Assembly (NCBI GenBank): GCA_947588705.1
Contig: CANPYT010000017.1
Location: 1 to 35,161 of the forward strand
Reading direction: 5' to 3'
DNA: 35,161 bases
Origin: an uncultured Acetatifactor sp.
GTDB lineage: Bacteria; Bacillota; Clostridia; Lachnospirales; Lachnospiraceae
In this document: in pieces, positions 16,562 through 24,199 of the stretch
Numbering within the stretch: the stretch's first letter is position 1
Layout of the letters: every line of letters starts with the position of its first letter
Notes under the pieces: generated by a model
Told to the model about the DNA's origin: nothing
Seen by the model: only the letters and a program-made list of their open reading frames with translations
Databases searched by the model: none
Program-made: the position numbers and the translations under genes

Positions 16562-17209
16562 TCAGGTTTCCTCCTGCTCTTTCATATAACGTCTGATATT
16601 ATAAGACAGCTTCATAAGGCTGTCAGACAGATGTACATTTTCTACCTGCACCCCCTCGGGCACATTCAGGTCCACATGGGCGAAATTCCAGATGGCCCGG
16701 ATCTGGGTCTTTACCAGGCGCTCCGCCACGCTTACCGCTCCCGCTTTCGGAATGGTGAGCACCGCGATGTCGATATCGTTCTCCCGGATAAAATCTTCCA
16801 GCTCCTCCATGGGCCGCACCCTGACCTCCCTGACCTCCCTGCCGATAAGGCCAGGATCCTGGTCGAACATCCCCCTCAAAATAAAGCCGCGCCGTTCAAA
16901 GTTCATATAATTCCCCAGGGCCCGTCCCAGATTCCCCGCCCCGATGATAATAAAATTATGCTTTCGATCCAGCCCCAGGATCTTTCCGATCTCATCGTAC
17001 AGGTATTCCACATTATAACCGTAGCCCTGCTGGCCAAAGCCGCCGAAGCAGTTGATGTCCTGCCGGATCTGCGAGGCGGTGAGGTTCAGCCGCTCGCCCA
17101 GCTCCTGCGAGGATATCCTCTCCACGCCCTCGTCCTTCAGCTCTCCCAGATACCGGAAATACCTGGGCAGGCGACTGACGACAGCCTGCGAAATTTCTTT
17201 TTCCTCCAA
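16562..17209 (-). CDS. rex: Redox-sensing transcriptional repressor Rex
   Basis: 215 residues, full length. The N-terminal winged helix (ISSQELGERLNLTASQIRQD, then CFGGFGQQGYGYNVEYL) binds DNA. The Rossmann domain (FIIIGAGNLGRALGNYMNFE near residue 85) binds NAD(H), and a C-terminal swapped helix completes the dimer. Rex represses fermentation and redox genes until the NADH/NAD+ ratio rises. The ATG is preceded by GGAGGTAACGCC. A good promoter lies about 80 bp upstream. No canonical Rex site (TTGTTAA-N4-TTAACAA) is visible at its own promoter or elsewhere that I could find in the window, so its targets are probably outside. Confidence 0.97.
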   Translation of the reverse strand: MEEKEISQAVVSRLPRYFRYLGELKDEGVERISSQELGERLNLTASQIRQDINCFGGFGQQGYGYNVEYLYDEIGKILGLDRKHNFIIIGAGNLGRALGNYMNFERRGFILRGMFDQDPGLIGREVREVRVRPMEELEDFIRENDIDIAVLTIPKAGAVSVAERLVKTQIRAIWNFAHVDLNVPEGVQVENVHLSDSLMKLSYNIRRYMKEQEET

Positions 17210-17287
17210 GGCGTTACCTCCAAACCCCGGCGGCCGTCCATCCGCTCACCGCCTTCACACCCGCTTATGGCGGCTGTGCTCAACTTA

Positions 17288-17316
17288 AGTTTACCAAACT
17301 GTTAAAAATATGTCAA
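17288..17316 (-). promoter_or_regulatory. Sigma-A promoter of rex
   Basis: On the minus strand, a perfect TTGACA (17316-17311), a 17-bp spacer, then TAAACT (17293-17288). It lies about 80 bp before the rex start and faces away from the ABC-F promoter. Confidence 0.75.
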
Positions 17317-17339
17317 TGCCTTCCCCTACGGTGAGAAGC

Positions 17340-17379
17340 GTGAAAAAGGTGAAAGGTAGGTGAAAAAGGTAACAGGTAG
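17340..17379. repeat. 20-bp tandem repeat, two copies
   Basis: GTGAAAAAGGTGAAAGGTAG at 17340-17359 is repeated at 17360-17379 with two differences. It directly abuts the larger structured repeat. The 443-bp gap between rex and the ABC-F gene holds only this, the two promoters and the structured repeat; no gene is seen. Confidence 0.8.
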
Positions 17380-17543
17380 TGACAGTTCAGCCCGCGCCGT
17401 TCGCAAAGCCGCGCTTACGCGCTTTTCGGCGCTCCGCGACTTCCTTTGCTCATGAAATCGGCGCTCCCTCAGCCGCCAGACATGACGGAAAATTCGTGCG
17501 AGCACGATTTTCCGTCAAATCAGGCGGCTGGCAGAACTGTTAC
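17379..17543 (+). repeat. Structured dispersed repeat, copy A
   Basis: A 165-bp intergenic element whose inverse is copy B at 32356-32518. Ends are imperfect inverted repeats (GTGACAGTTCAGCC and GGCAGAACTGTTAC). Inside, GCAAAG (17403) pairs with CTTTGC (17444). An 11-nt conserved linker GGCGCTCCCTC follows at 17460. Then comes a long hairpin: outer stem AGCCGCC / GGCGGCT (17471, 17523), inner TGACGG-AAAAT / ATTTT-CCGTCA with one bulged T, and CGTG-CGAG-CACG at the tip. The same layout occurs in copy B with different stem sequences. It could be a MITE-like element or a structured RNA; no target-site duplication is seen and no ORF fits. Confidence 0.8.
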
Positions 17544-17560
17544 AACAGTTCTGCCGCCTG
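17521..17560. other. Alternative hairpin at the right end of repeat copy A
   Basis: CAGGCGG...CAGAACTGTT pairs with AACAGTTCTG...CCGCCTG around an AC loop, 17 bp with a 4-nt bulge. It uses both the outer-stem strand and the right terminal repeat of copy A, so it cannot form together with them. Copy B has no equivalent. No T-run follows. Confidence 0.6.
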
Positions 17561-17575
17561 AAAAAGCCGGGGAGC

Positions 17576-17604
17576 TTGACACCCCCGGGAAATCACAGTA
17601 AAAT
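17576..17604 (+). promoter_or_regulatory. Sigma-A promoter of the ABC-F gene
   Basis: Perfect TTGACA at 17576-17581, 17-bp spacer, TAAAAT at 17599-17604; 48 bp upstream of the ATG. Confidence 0.85.
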
Positions 17605-17652
17605 GATAGCTGCCCGGACTTCCGGGACGATCAGCGAAAGGCGGACAAATCC

Positions 17653-19566
17653 ATGATACTTTCCTGCCAGGGCATCTCAAAGGCTTTCCAGGAAAACAAA
17701 GTGCTGGAAAACATCAGCTTTCATATAGAGGACTACGAAAAGGCCGCTATTGTCGGCATCAACGGGGCAGGCAAGACTACCCTTCTGCGGATCATCGTGG
17801 GAGAAATGCAGCCGGATGAGGGCTCCGTGACGCTTTCCCATGGCAGGTCCCTGGGCTACCTGGCCCAGGACGGGGCCGTGGACACCTCAAATACCATTTA
17901 CCAGGAACTGCTGTCCGTCAAGCGGGAACTTGTGGACCTGGAACGGCGTATGCGGGAATGCGAACTGGCCATGCAGCACCGGGAGGGCAGTGCGCTGGAA
18001 GAGCTGATGCAGCAATACTCCGCCCTGACCCACGCCTTTGAGACCGGAGGGGGATACGCTTACCGCAGCGAACTCACAGGCGTCCTGAAGGGCCTTGGGT
18101 TTTCCGAGGAGGACTTTGGGCGGTCCGTGTCCACTCTTTCCGGCGGCCAAAAAACCCGGGTGGCCCTTGGCAAGCTGCTCCTCCAGAAGCCGGACCTGAT
18201 CATCCTGGACGAGCCCACCAACCACCTGGACATGAATTCCATCGCCTGGCTGGAAACATATCTGCTGAACTATAAAGGCGCCGTGCTCATCGTCTCCCAT
18301 GACCGGTATTTTCTCGACCGGATCGCTTCCAAGGTGATCGAGATCGACCAGGCAAAGGCAGTGACCTTCCAGGGCAACTACTCCGCCTACGCTGTGAAAA
18401 AAGAACAGCTGCGCGCCGCCGCCATGAATGCGTACCTGAACCGGCAGAGGGAGATCCGGCACCAGGAGGCCGTCATTGAAAAGCTGCGCTCCTTCAACCG
18501 GGAAAAGTCGATCAAGCGGGCGGAAAGCCGGGAAAAAATGCTGAACAAGCTGGATGTGCCGGAAAAACCTGTGGAAACCAGGGCCGACATGCGGCTGACC
18601 CTGACCCCCAGACGCCAGAGCGGAAACGACGTGCTGATCGTAGAGGGGCTGCGGAAAAGCTTTGACGGAGAGGTCTTGTTTGAAAATGTGAGCTTTGAGC
18701 TCAGACGGGGCGAACATGTGGCCATCATCGGAGACAACGGCACAGGCAAGACCACTCTCCTGAAAATACTGAACCGGCTGCTCCCCCCGGACGCCGGCCG
18801 GTTCCGACTGGGCGCCAACGTGGAAATCGGCTATTACGACCAGGAGCATCACGTCCTCCACGGGGAAAAGACCTTGTTTGAGGAACTCTCCGATGACTAT
18901 CCCACCCTGACCAACACCGAGATCCGAAATGTGCTCGCGGCTTTCCTTTTCACCGGGGAAGAGGTATTTAAGCGCATCGACGAACTTAGCGGCGGGGAGC
19001 GGGGCCGGGTATCTCTGGCAAAGCTCATGCTGGGGAACGCCAACTTCCTGATCCTGGACGAGCCCACCAACCACCTGGATATCCTGTCCAAGGAGATCCT
19101 GGAGGATGCCCTGAACAGCTACCAGGGCACGGTGCTCTATGTGTCCCATGACAGGTATTTTATCAACCGCACCGCCGGCAGGATCCTGGACCTTTCCGGC
19201 CACAGGCTGGTGAACTATATCGGCAATTACGATTATTACCTGGAAAAGCGGGAGACGCAGACGGCCCCGCCCTCCCCCGCGGACCAGCCCAAAAGCGCCG
19301 CCCCTTCGGCCTCCGACGGCCGCCTGGACTGGAAGGCCCAGAAAGAAGAACAGGCCCGGATCCGCAAAAAGGAAAATGACCTGAAAAAATGCGAGGAACA
19401 GATCGCCGCCCTGGAAGCCAGGCTCAAGGCGCTGGACGAGGAAATGTCAGACCCTTCCATCGGCACCCAGGCGGCACAGCTCCAGGCGCTGGCAGAGGAA
19501 CAGGCCGCCGCGTCAGCCGAGCTGGAAGTTTTATATGAAAAATGGGAAGCCATGGCAGGAGAATAA
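17653..19566 (+). CDS. ABC-F family ATPase (ribosome-associated, YdiF/Uup-like)
   Basis: 637 residues with two ABC domains in one chain and no membrane helices. The first has Walker A GINGAGKTTLL (near residue 36), signature LSGGQKTRVALGKLL and Walker B LIILDEPTNHLD. An inter-domain linker around residues 240-310 (NRQREIRHQEAVIEKLRSFN) would reach the ribosomal E site. The second has GDNGTGKTTLL and LSGGERGRVSLAKLM. A Pro/Ala-rich hinge leads to a C-terminal coiled coil (CEEQIAALEARLKALDEEM). ABC-F proteins act on stalled or antibiotic-bound ribosomes; this domain order and length fit housekeeping types better than known resistance types. It is the only plus-strand gene between rex and icd, with its own promoter and terminator. 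Confidence 0.93.
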   Translation: MILSCQGISKAFQENKVLENISFHIEDYEKAAIVGINGAGKTTLLRIIVGEMQPDEGSVTLSHGRSLGYLAQDGAVDTSNTIYQELLSVKRELVDLERRMRECELAMQHREGSALEELMQQYSALTHAFETGGGYAYRSELTGVLKGLGFSEEDFGRSVSTLSGGQKTRVALGKLLLQKPDLIILDEPTNHLDMNSIAWLETYLLNYKGAVLIVSHDRYFLDRIASKVIEIDQAKAVTFQGNYSAYAVKKEQLRAAAMNAYLNRQREIRHQEAVIEKLRSFNREKSIKRAESREKMLNKLDVPEKPVETRADMRLTLTPRRQSGNDVLIVEGLRKSFDGEVLFENVSFELRRGEHVAIIGDNGTGKTTLLKILNRLLPPDAGRFRLGANVEIGYYDQEHHVLHGEKTLFEELSDDYPTLTNTEIRNVLAAFLFTGEEVFKRIDELSGGERGRVSLAKLMLGNANFLILDEPTNHLDILSKEILEDALNSYQGTVLYVSHDRYFINRTAGRILDLSGHRLVNYIGNYDYYLEKRETQTAPPSPADQPKSAAPSASDGRLDWKAQKEEQARIRKKENDLKKCEEQIAALEARLKALDEEMSDPSIGTQAAQLQALAEEQAAASAELEVLYEKWEAMAGE

Positions 19567-19586
19567 CTCCGGCCATGGCTTTTTTT
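19548..19586 (+). terminator. Terminator overlapping the ABC-F stop codon
   Basis: AGCCATGGC (19548-19556) pairs with GCCATGGCT (19572-19580), with an inner GGAG/CTCC, and seven T follow. The stop codon at 19564-19566 lies in the loop, so a ribosome finishing the gene would cover the stem. A T-run also follows on the other strand, so it may also end convergent icd transcripts. Confidence 0.88.
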
Positions 19587-19604
19587 ACGTCAACAGGAAA
19601 GATT

Positions 19605-20819
19605 TCAGCAGGAAAGCAACCCGTCCAGCGTCACCCGGATCGCCTTGATGAAATCCAGGCTGTTCAGGATCACAGGATGCTGGCAGGTAGAGATCAGGGA
19701 AAGGCTCTTTGTCATCTTGCCGTCCTCCACCGTCTTGACGCAGGCCCTCTCCAGCTTCTCCGCAAAGGCGGAAAGCTCCGGGATCCCGTCCAGCTCGCCG
19801 CGCTTTTTCAGCGCCCCCGTCCATGCAAAGATCGTCGCGATGGAGTTGGTGGAAGTCTCCTCCCCCTTTAAGTGCTTGTAATAATGGCGCTGCACCGTAC
19901 CGTGAGCCGCCTCGTACTCATAGACGCCGTTTGGAGACACCAGCACGGAAGTCATCATGGATAAATCCCCGTAAGCGGTCGCCACCATATCGCTCATGAC
20001 ATCACCGTCATAATTCTTGCAGGCCCAGATAAAACCTCCCTCGGAGCGGATCACCCTGGCCACCGCATCGTCGATCAGCGTATAAAAATATTCGATGCCC
20101 AGGGCTTCAAACTTCTCCCTGTACTCCTCATCATAGATCTCCTGGAAAATATCCTTGAAGGTATGGTCATACTTCTTGGAGATCGTGTCCTTTGTGGAAA
20201 ACCAAAGATCCTGCTTTGTGTCCACCGCATAGGCAAAACAGGCCCGGGCAAAACTACGGATGGACTTCTCCGTATTGTGGATGCCCTGTATTATCCCGGC
20301 TCCGTCAAAGCTGTGGATCAGCTCCCTCACCTCCGTTCCGTCCTCGGCGGTATACACCAGCTCCGCCTTTCCGGGCCCCGGGACCTTGATCTCGGTATTC
20401 TTATAGACATCGCCGTAGGCATGGCGGGCAATCGTGATCGGCTTGGTCCAGTTCTTTACATAGGGAACGATGCCTTTCACCAAAATAGGCGCCCGGAATA
20501 CCGTGCCGTCCAAAATGGCGCGGATCGTACCGTTAGGGCTCTTCCACATCTCTTTCAGGTCGTATTCCTTCATCCTGGCGCCGTTCGGCGTGATGGTGGC
20601 GCACTTGACGGCGACGCCGTATCGCAGCGTGGCGTTGGCGGAATCCACCGTCACCTGGTCGTCGGTAGCGTTCCGGTTCTCCAGCCCCAGGTCATAATAT
20701 TCTGTCTTCAGGTCTATGTACGGAAGCAGCAGTTCATCCTTGATCATCTGCCAGAGGATCCTGGTCATCTCGTCTCCGTCCATCTCCACCAGGGGGGTGG
20801 TCATTTTGATTTTTTCCAT
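19605..20819 (-). CDS. icd: NADP-dependent isocitrate dehydrogenase
   Basis: 404 residues, of the dimeric type close to eukaryotic IDH1/2. Signature blocks: [15 protein letters not shown] at the start, [40 protein letters not shown] (metal and substrate binding, near residue 265) and [19 protein letters not shown] (the Arg-His pair binds the NADP 2'-phosphate). It oxidises isocitrate to 2-oxoglutarate, making NADPH. AGAGAGGAG precedes the ATG. It is the last gene of the unit Re-citrate synthase, gntR, icd; the missing step, aconitase, is not in the window. The set makes 2-oxoglutarate for glutamate in an anaerobe with a branched TCA route. Confidence 0.97.
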   Translation of the reverse strand: MEKIKMTTPLVEMDGDEMTRILWQMIKDELLLPYIDLKTEYYDLGLENRNATDDQVTVDSANATLRYGVAVKCATITPNGARMKEYDLKEMWKSPNGTIRAILDGTVFRAPILVKGIVPYVKNWTKPITIARHAYGDVYKNTEIKVPGPGKAELVYTAEDGTEVRELIHSFDGAGIIQGIHNTEKSIRSFARACFAYAVDTKQDLWFSTKDTISKKYDHTFKDIFQEIYDEEYREKFEALGIEYFYTLIDDAVARVIRSEGGFIWACKNYDGDVMSDMVATAYGDLSMMTSVLVSPNGVYEYEAAHGTVQRHYYKHLKGEETSTNSIATIFAWTGALKKRGELDGIPELSAFAEKLERACVKTVEDGKMTKSLSLISTCQHPVILNSLDFIKAIRVTLDGLLSC

Positions 20820-20913
20820 TCTTCTCCTCTCTTTCTGCCGTCTGTGCGGCTATGCCGGAACCGGCCCTGTATCCCGCACCCGTTCCTGTCTCCTAAAAAA
20901 TCCCCTTCTCTCT

Positions 20914-21615
20914 TCAAACTCCGGCCTCGTCCCGGCTGTATGCCTCGTGCAGCCCGTTCTTCACCATGTTTTCGTATGCGTTGATCATGTGCCGGTTGGC
21001 CAGCTGCTCCGCCAGTTCCCCATTCCCGCAGCGGATCGCCTCCATGATCCCCCGGTGCTCCTCGTTGGACTTTGGCCCCCGGCTGGCGCTGGCCAGCGTC
21101 TTTTTCCTCACCCGCAGCACATACTGGTGGAAATCCTTGAGCTGATGTTCCAGGATCTTGCTGTCACACGCCTCATAAAGGATATCGTGAAAGCGGTTGT
21201 CCAGCTCCGCCAGCTGCTCCAGATGGCCCTTTTTCGCGTGAAATTCCGCCAGATACACATTTTCCTCCATCTCTTCCATCTGTTCTTTCGTGATGTGCTC
21301 CGTGGCCCACCGTGCGCACAGCCCTTCCAGCAGGGAACGGATCATATAAATATCCTTTACATCCTTCTCTGTGATGCCGGTGACATAAGCCCCTTTGTTG
21401 GGTATGATCTGGATCAGCCCTTCCAATTCCAGCTGCCGGAATGCCTCCCGGACGGGGGTACGGCTGACGCCCATCTCCTCTCCGATGGCCACCTCCTTGA
21501 GTTCCTCATGCTCCGCGTATTTTCCGCTCAGGATGTCATCCCGCAGCCGGTGGAACACCCGGCCCCGCAGGGAATACTTGTCCGTGACCTCCTGTCTGAC
21601 ATCGTAACTGCTCAT
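20914..21615 (-). CDS. GntR family regulator, FadR/FCD subfamily
   Basis: 233 residues. The winged helix lies at about residues 15-80 (RVFHRLRDDILSGKYAEHEE, GEEMGVSRTPVREAFRQLEL). The FCD ligand domain covers 90-225 and keeps the metal-binding pattern D...H in ELDNRFHDILYEA, H in NEEHRGIMEAI and H in LANRHMINAYE. FCD domains usually bind organic acids on a metal, so citrate or a related acid is a reasonable guess. It lies between the citrate synthase and icd genes, and a palindrome with ATTGTATACAAT at its centre overlaps the operon promoter, suggesting autoregulation. ATGGAGACCAC precedes the start. Confidence 0.93.
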   Translation of the reverse strand: MSSYDVRQEVTDKYSLRGRVFHRLRDDILSGKYAEHEELKEVAIGEEMGVSRTPVREAFRQLELEGLIQIIPNKGAYVTGITEKDVKDIYMIRSLLEGLCARWATEHITKEQMEEMEENVYLAEFHAKKGHLEQLAELDNRFHDILYEACDSKILEHQLKDFHQYVLRVRKKTLASASRGPKSNEEHRGIMEAIRCGNGELAEQLANRHMINAYENMVKNGLHEAYSRDEAGV

Positions 21616-21669
21616 GTGGTCTCCATTTCTTTATCGCGCTGCCGCCCTATGTATAGCCCAGCGCATTCC

Positions 21670-23079
21670 TTACCCGATCGTGATATTCTTTTCCAGGCAT
21701 ACCTTATTGACACGGTCCACGATCTCCTCGTCCGTCAGCACCGTCACGCGGCCCCCGGCGTATTCCTCGTCCACCCATTCCTTGACGGCTTTCACCAGCT
21801 CGGAATTTTTGCTCACCTGCGCTTCCCCTTTCAGATGGTAATAGGTATTCAGCCAGTGGGCGATGCCGGCAAGGCCGGAGGTATTGGACACCGCGCAGAG
21901 GACCGGGCGGTTTAAAAACTTCTCCGTGTCAAAGATATTGTAGATCTCCTCGTTTTTCAGCAGGCCGTCCGCATGGATGCCCGCCCTGGTCACATTGAAA
22001 TTCTTCCCCACAAAAGGCGTCCTGGGCGGGATCTGATAGCCGATCTCCTTCTCATAATACTCCGCCAGCTCCGTGATCACCGTGGTATCCATGCCATCCA
22101 GGCCGCCCTTGAGCTGGGCGTATTCAAATACCATGGCTTCCAGCGGCGTGTTGCCGGTCCGCTCGCCGATGCCGAACAGCGACGTATTGACGCCGGAACA
22201 GCCATAGAGCCAGGCGGTGGTGGAATTGCTCACCGCCTTGTAGAAGTCATTGTGGCCGTGCCATTCGATCAGCTCGTGAGGTACGCCGGCATGGGTGTGG
22301 ATGGCATAAATGATCCCCTGTACGCTCCTTGGGATCACCGCGCCGGGGAAATTGACGCCGTACCCCATGGTATCGCAGGCCCTGACCTTGATAGGGATCT
22401 TATATTCTTCCATCAACTTCATCAGTTCCAGGCAGAAAGGAACCACGTAGCCATATATATCCGCCCTGGTGATGTCCTCCAGGTGACAGCGGGGGCTGAT
22501 CCCCTCCTCCAGGCAGTCCCGTATCACGCTGAGATAATGATCCATGGCCTGCCGCCTGGTCATTTTCAGCTTCAGGAAAATATGATAATCCGAACAGCTG
22601 ACCAGGATGCCGGTCTCCTTCATGCCGATCTCCTTCACCAGCTTAAAGTCCTCCTTGCTGGCCCTTATCCAGCTGGTGACCTCGGGGAAATCATATCCCC
22701 GCTCCATGCACTTGTACACCGCATCCCTGTCCTTCTTGCTGTACAGGAAAAATTCGCTGGCCCGGATCATCCCTTTAGGGCCTCCCAGCCTGTGCAGATA
22801 GTCATAAATGGTCACGATCTGTTCCGTGGTGTAGGGCGCCCTGGACTGCTGGCCGTCCCGGAATGTGGTATCGGTGATCCAGATCTCCCCGGGCATGTTA
22901 TGAGGAACGATCCTGTCGTTAAACGGGATCTTCGGTATCTCTGAATAAGGGAACATATTCCGGAAGACATTTGGCTTTTCCACGTCATCCAATATGTACA
23001 TATGCTCTTCGATCTGGAGCAAATTATTGTTGGGGTTCATAGTGACAGGACGATTTTGAAAGGTGTCGTTCTCTATCAT
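21670..23079 (-). CDS. Re-type citrate synthase (homocitrate synthase/isopropylmalate synthase superfamily)
   Basis: 469 residues from ATG 23079 (MIENDTFQNRPVTMNPNNNL); AAGGAGG stands 9 bp upstream. A longer frame starting inside the promoter is rejected. The TIM-barrel core carries ITDTTFRDGQQSRAPYT near residue 75 (metal and acyl-acceptor site), ACDTMGYGVNFPG, and the metal-binding HGHNDFYKAVSNSTTAWLYG. ERTGNTPLEAMVFEYAQL and NVTRAGIHADGLLKNEEIYN follow. A large N-terminal region and no leucine-binding LeuA-type regulatory domain point to Re-citrate synthase, as in Clostridium kluyveri, making citrate from oxaloacetate and acetyl-CoA with the opposite stereochemistry to GltA. The icd gene in the same unit supports this. 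Homocitrate synthase remains the alternative. Confidence 0.88.
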   Translation of the reverse strand: MIENDTFQNRPVTMNPNNNLLQIEEHMYILDDVEKPNVFRNMFPYSEIPKIPFNDRIVPHNMPGEIWITDTTFRDGQQSRAPYTTEQIVTIYDYLHRLGGPKGMIRASEFFLYSKKDRDAVYKCMERGYDFPEVTSWIRASKEDFKLVKEIGMKETGILVSCSDYHIFLKLKMTRRQAMDHYLSVIRDCLEEGISPRCHLEDITRADIYGYVVPFCLELMKLMEEYKIPIKVRACDTMGYGVNFPGAVIPRSVQGIIYAIHTHAGVPHELIEWHGHNDFYKAVSNSTTAWLYGCSGVNTSLFGIGERTGNTPLEAMVFEYAQLKGGLDGMDTTVITELAEYYEKEIGYQIPPRTPFVGKNFNVTRAGIHADGLLKNEEIYNIFDTEKFLNRPVLCAVSNTSGLAGIAHWLNTYYHLKGEAQVSKNSELVKAVKEWVDEEYAGGRVTVLTDEEIVDRVNKVCLEKNITIG

Positions 23080-23111
23080 GGGATTCTGCCTCCTTATCCT
23101 CAATAATTGTT

Positions 23112-23145
23112 CGGCTCGTATCATTGTATACAATCATACGAGCCG
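23112..23145. promoter_or_regulatory. 34-bp palindromic operator, probably bound by the GntR/FCD regulator
   Basis: An inverted repeat centred between 23128 and 23129 with 16 of 17 arm positions complementary. The inner core ATTGTATACAAT has TTGT/ACAA half-sites like those of FadR-subfamily regulators, and the arms extend to CGGCTCGTAT / ATACGAGCCG. It fills the spacer, covers the -10 and reaches the likely transcription start. Binding by the product of 20914-21615 is inferred. Confidence 0.8.
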
Positions 23146-23151
23146 TGTCAA
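23123..23151 (-). promoter_or_regulatory. Sigma-A promoter of the citrate synthase-gntR-icd operon
   Basis: On the minus strand, perfect TTGACA (23151-23146), 17-bp spacer, TACAAT (23128-23123), about 44 bp before the start codon. The -10 lies in the centre of the palindrome, so a bound regulator should block RNA polymerase. Confidence 0.88.
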
Positions 23152-23274
23152 GACCTTTTTTCCAAGAACTAAAGCTCAATGGGCGTCAGCTCTATAGGCC
23201 CGGCCCACGCCCGGCATCCGCTTTGTCTGCGCCGCTTCAGGATCCGGCCCGCCACGCTTCCCACCCGGCGCGGC

Positions 23275-24195
23275 CTACTCCAGCATCCTCTTTACGTTTA
23301 CCATCCCCCAGCCCTGCTGATTCCAGGGTTCTCCCAGGTCCGTGGCCGTGTAGAGCAGCTTCTGCTTACACTCCTCATTTGTCATAAAGGGGTATTTCTG
23401 AAAGGCAAGGGCCGCCGTGCCGGAGACTATGGGCGTAGCCATGGAGGTCCCGCTTTTCGCCACATAGGCGTTGACCCAGCGGCCCCGGTACCGGCAGCAG
23501 CTCCCGCAGCAGGACACGATCTCCGTCCCCGGCGCCACAAGATCCGGTTTCCTCACGGCCGCCCCCGGGATCCCCCGGCCGGAATAATTGGCGCAGCGCC
23601 AGAAAGCCCCCGCCCGGAAGCTGCCGTCATGGCATCCCACCGTCACCACCTTGGAGTTTCCGCCCACGGAGGACACAGTGCCGTCTCCCGGGCCCTTGTT
23701 TCCGGCGGCGCACACCACCAGCACCCCCAGCTCCCATAGCTGCTCCAGCTTTCTCTCAAGGGCCCTCTCTTTCTGTTTGTCCTCCAGATCCCCGATCCCC
23801 ACCGATATATTTAAAATGCGGATGCCATACCGCTCCCGCAGGTCCCTGACCCAGTCCAGCCCCTGAAGCATGATCTCCGTGGAACCGTCTCCCCTTTCAT
23901 CCAGCACCTTCCCCACCACCAGCCCGGCCTCCGGCGCAAGGCCCCGGTATTTCCCTTTGGAAAGCAGTCCGCTGCCACAGAGGATCCCGGCCACATGGGT
24001 ACCGTGCCCGTTGTCATCATAATACATCCCGCCGTCCGGGCTGTCCTGCCGCACAAAATCCCGAAAACACAGGATCCTTCCGTCAAGATCGGGATGCATG
24101 GCGACGCCGGTATCAAGCATCGCTATGGCGACTCCGGCTCCGCCGATCCCGTGTCTCCCGGAAAAGTCCTCCACCTGCTCCCGCACTCTCTGCAT
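23275..24195 (-). CDS. Subtilisin-like (S8) serine protease, probably cytoplasmic
   Basis: 306 residues from ATG 24195, with GGGG about 11 bp upstream; a TTG two codons earlier is less likely. The catalytic triad is complete: Asp28 in AMLDTGVAMHPDLDG, His64 in DDNGHGTHVAGILCG and Ser in KSGTSMATPIVSG near residue 255, with the oxyanion Asn in VVCAAGNKGPGDG. There is no signal peptide and almost no propeptide, like AprX-type intracellular subtilisins. A Cys-rich loop, SCCGSCCRYRG, sits about 20 residues before the Ser and is unusual. It stands alone: a terminator hairpin lies just upstream and the citrate synthase promoter downstream. I could not identify its promoter. Substrate unknown. Confidence 0.93.
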   Translation of the reverse strand: MQRVREQVEDFSGRHGIGGAGVAIAMLDTGVAMHPDLDGRILCFRDFVRQDSPDGGMYYDDNGHGTHVAGILCGSGLLSKGKYRGLAPEAGLVVGKVLDERGDGSTEIMLQGLDWVRDLRERYGIRILNISVGIGDLEDKQKERALERKLEQLWELGVLVVCAAGNKGPGDGTVSSVGGNSKVVTVGCHDGSFRAGAFWRCANYSGRGIPGAAVRKPDLVAPGTEIVSCCGSCCRYRGRWVNAYVAKSGTSMATPIVSGTAALAFQKYPFMTNEECKQKLLYTATDLGEPWNQQGWGMVNVKRMLE

Positions 24196-24199
24196 AACC

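Noticed and set aside
17294..17316. Rex operator at its own promoter
   Set aside because: TGTTAAAAATATGTCAA keeps only one half of TTGTTAA-N4-TTAACAA; the other half is disrupted.
17379..17543. Rho-independent terminator or IS end
   Set aside because: No T-run follows the hairpins, no transposase gene is near, and no target duplication is seen.
21670..23133. 2-isopropylmalate synthase, or a longer start for the synthase
   Set aside because: No LeuA regulatory domain is present, the operon carries icd, and the longer start falls inside the promoter with no ribosome site.
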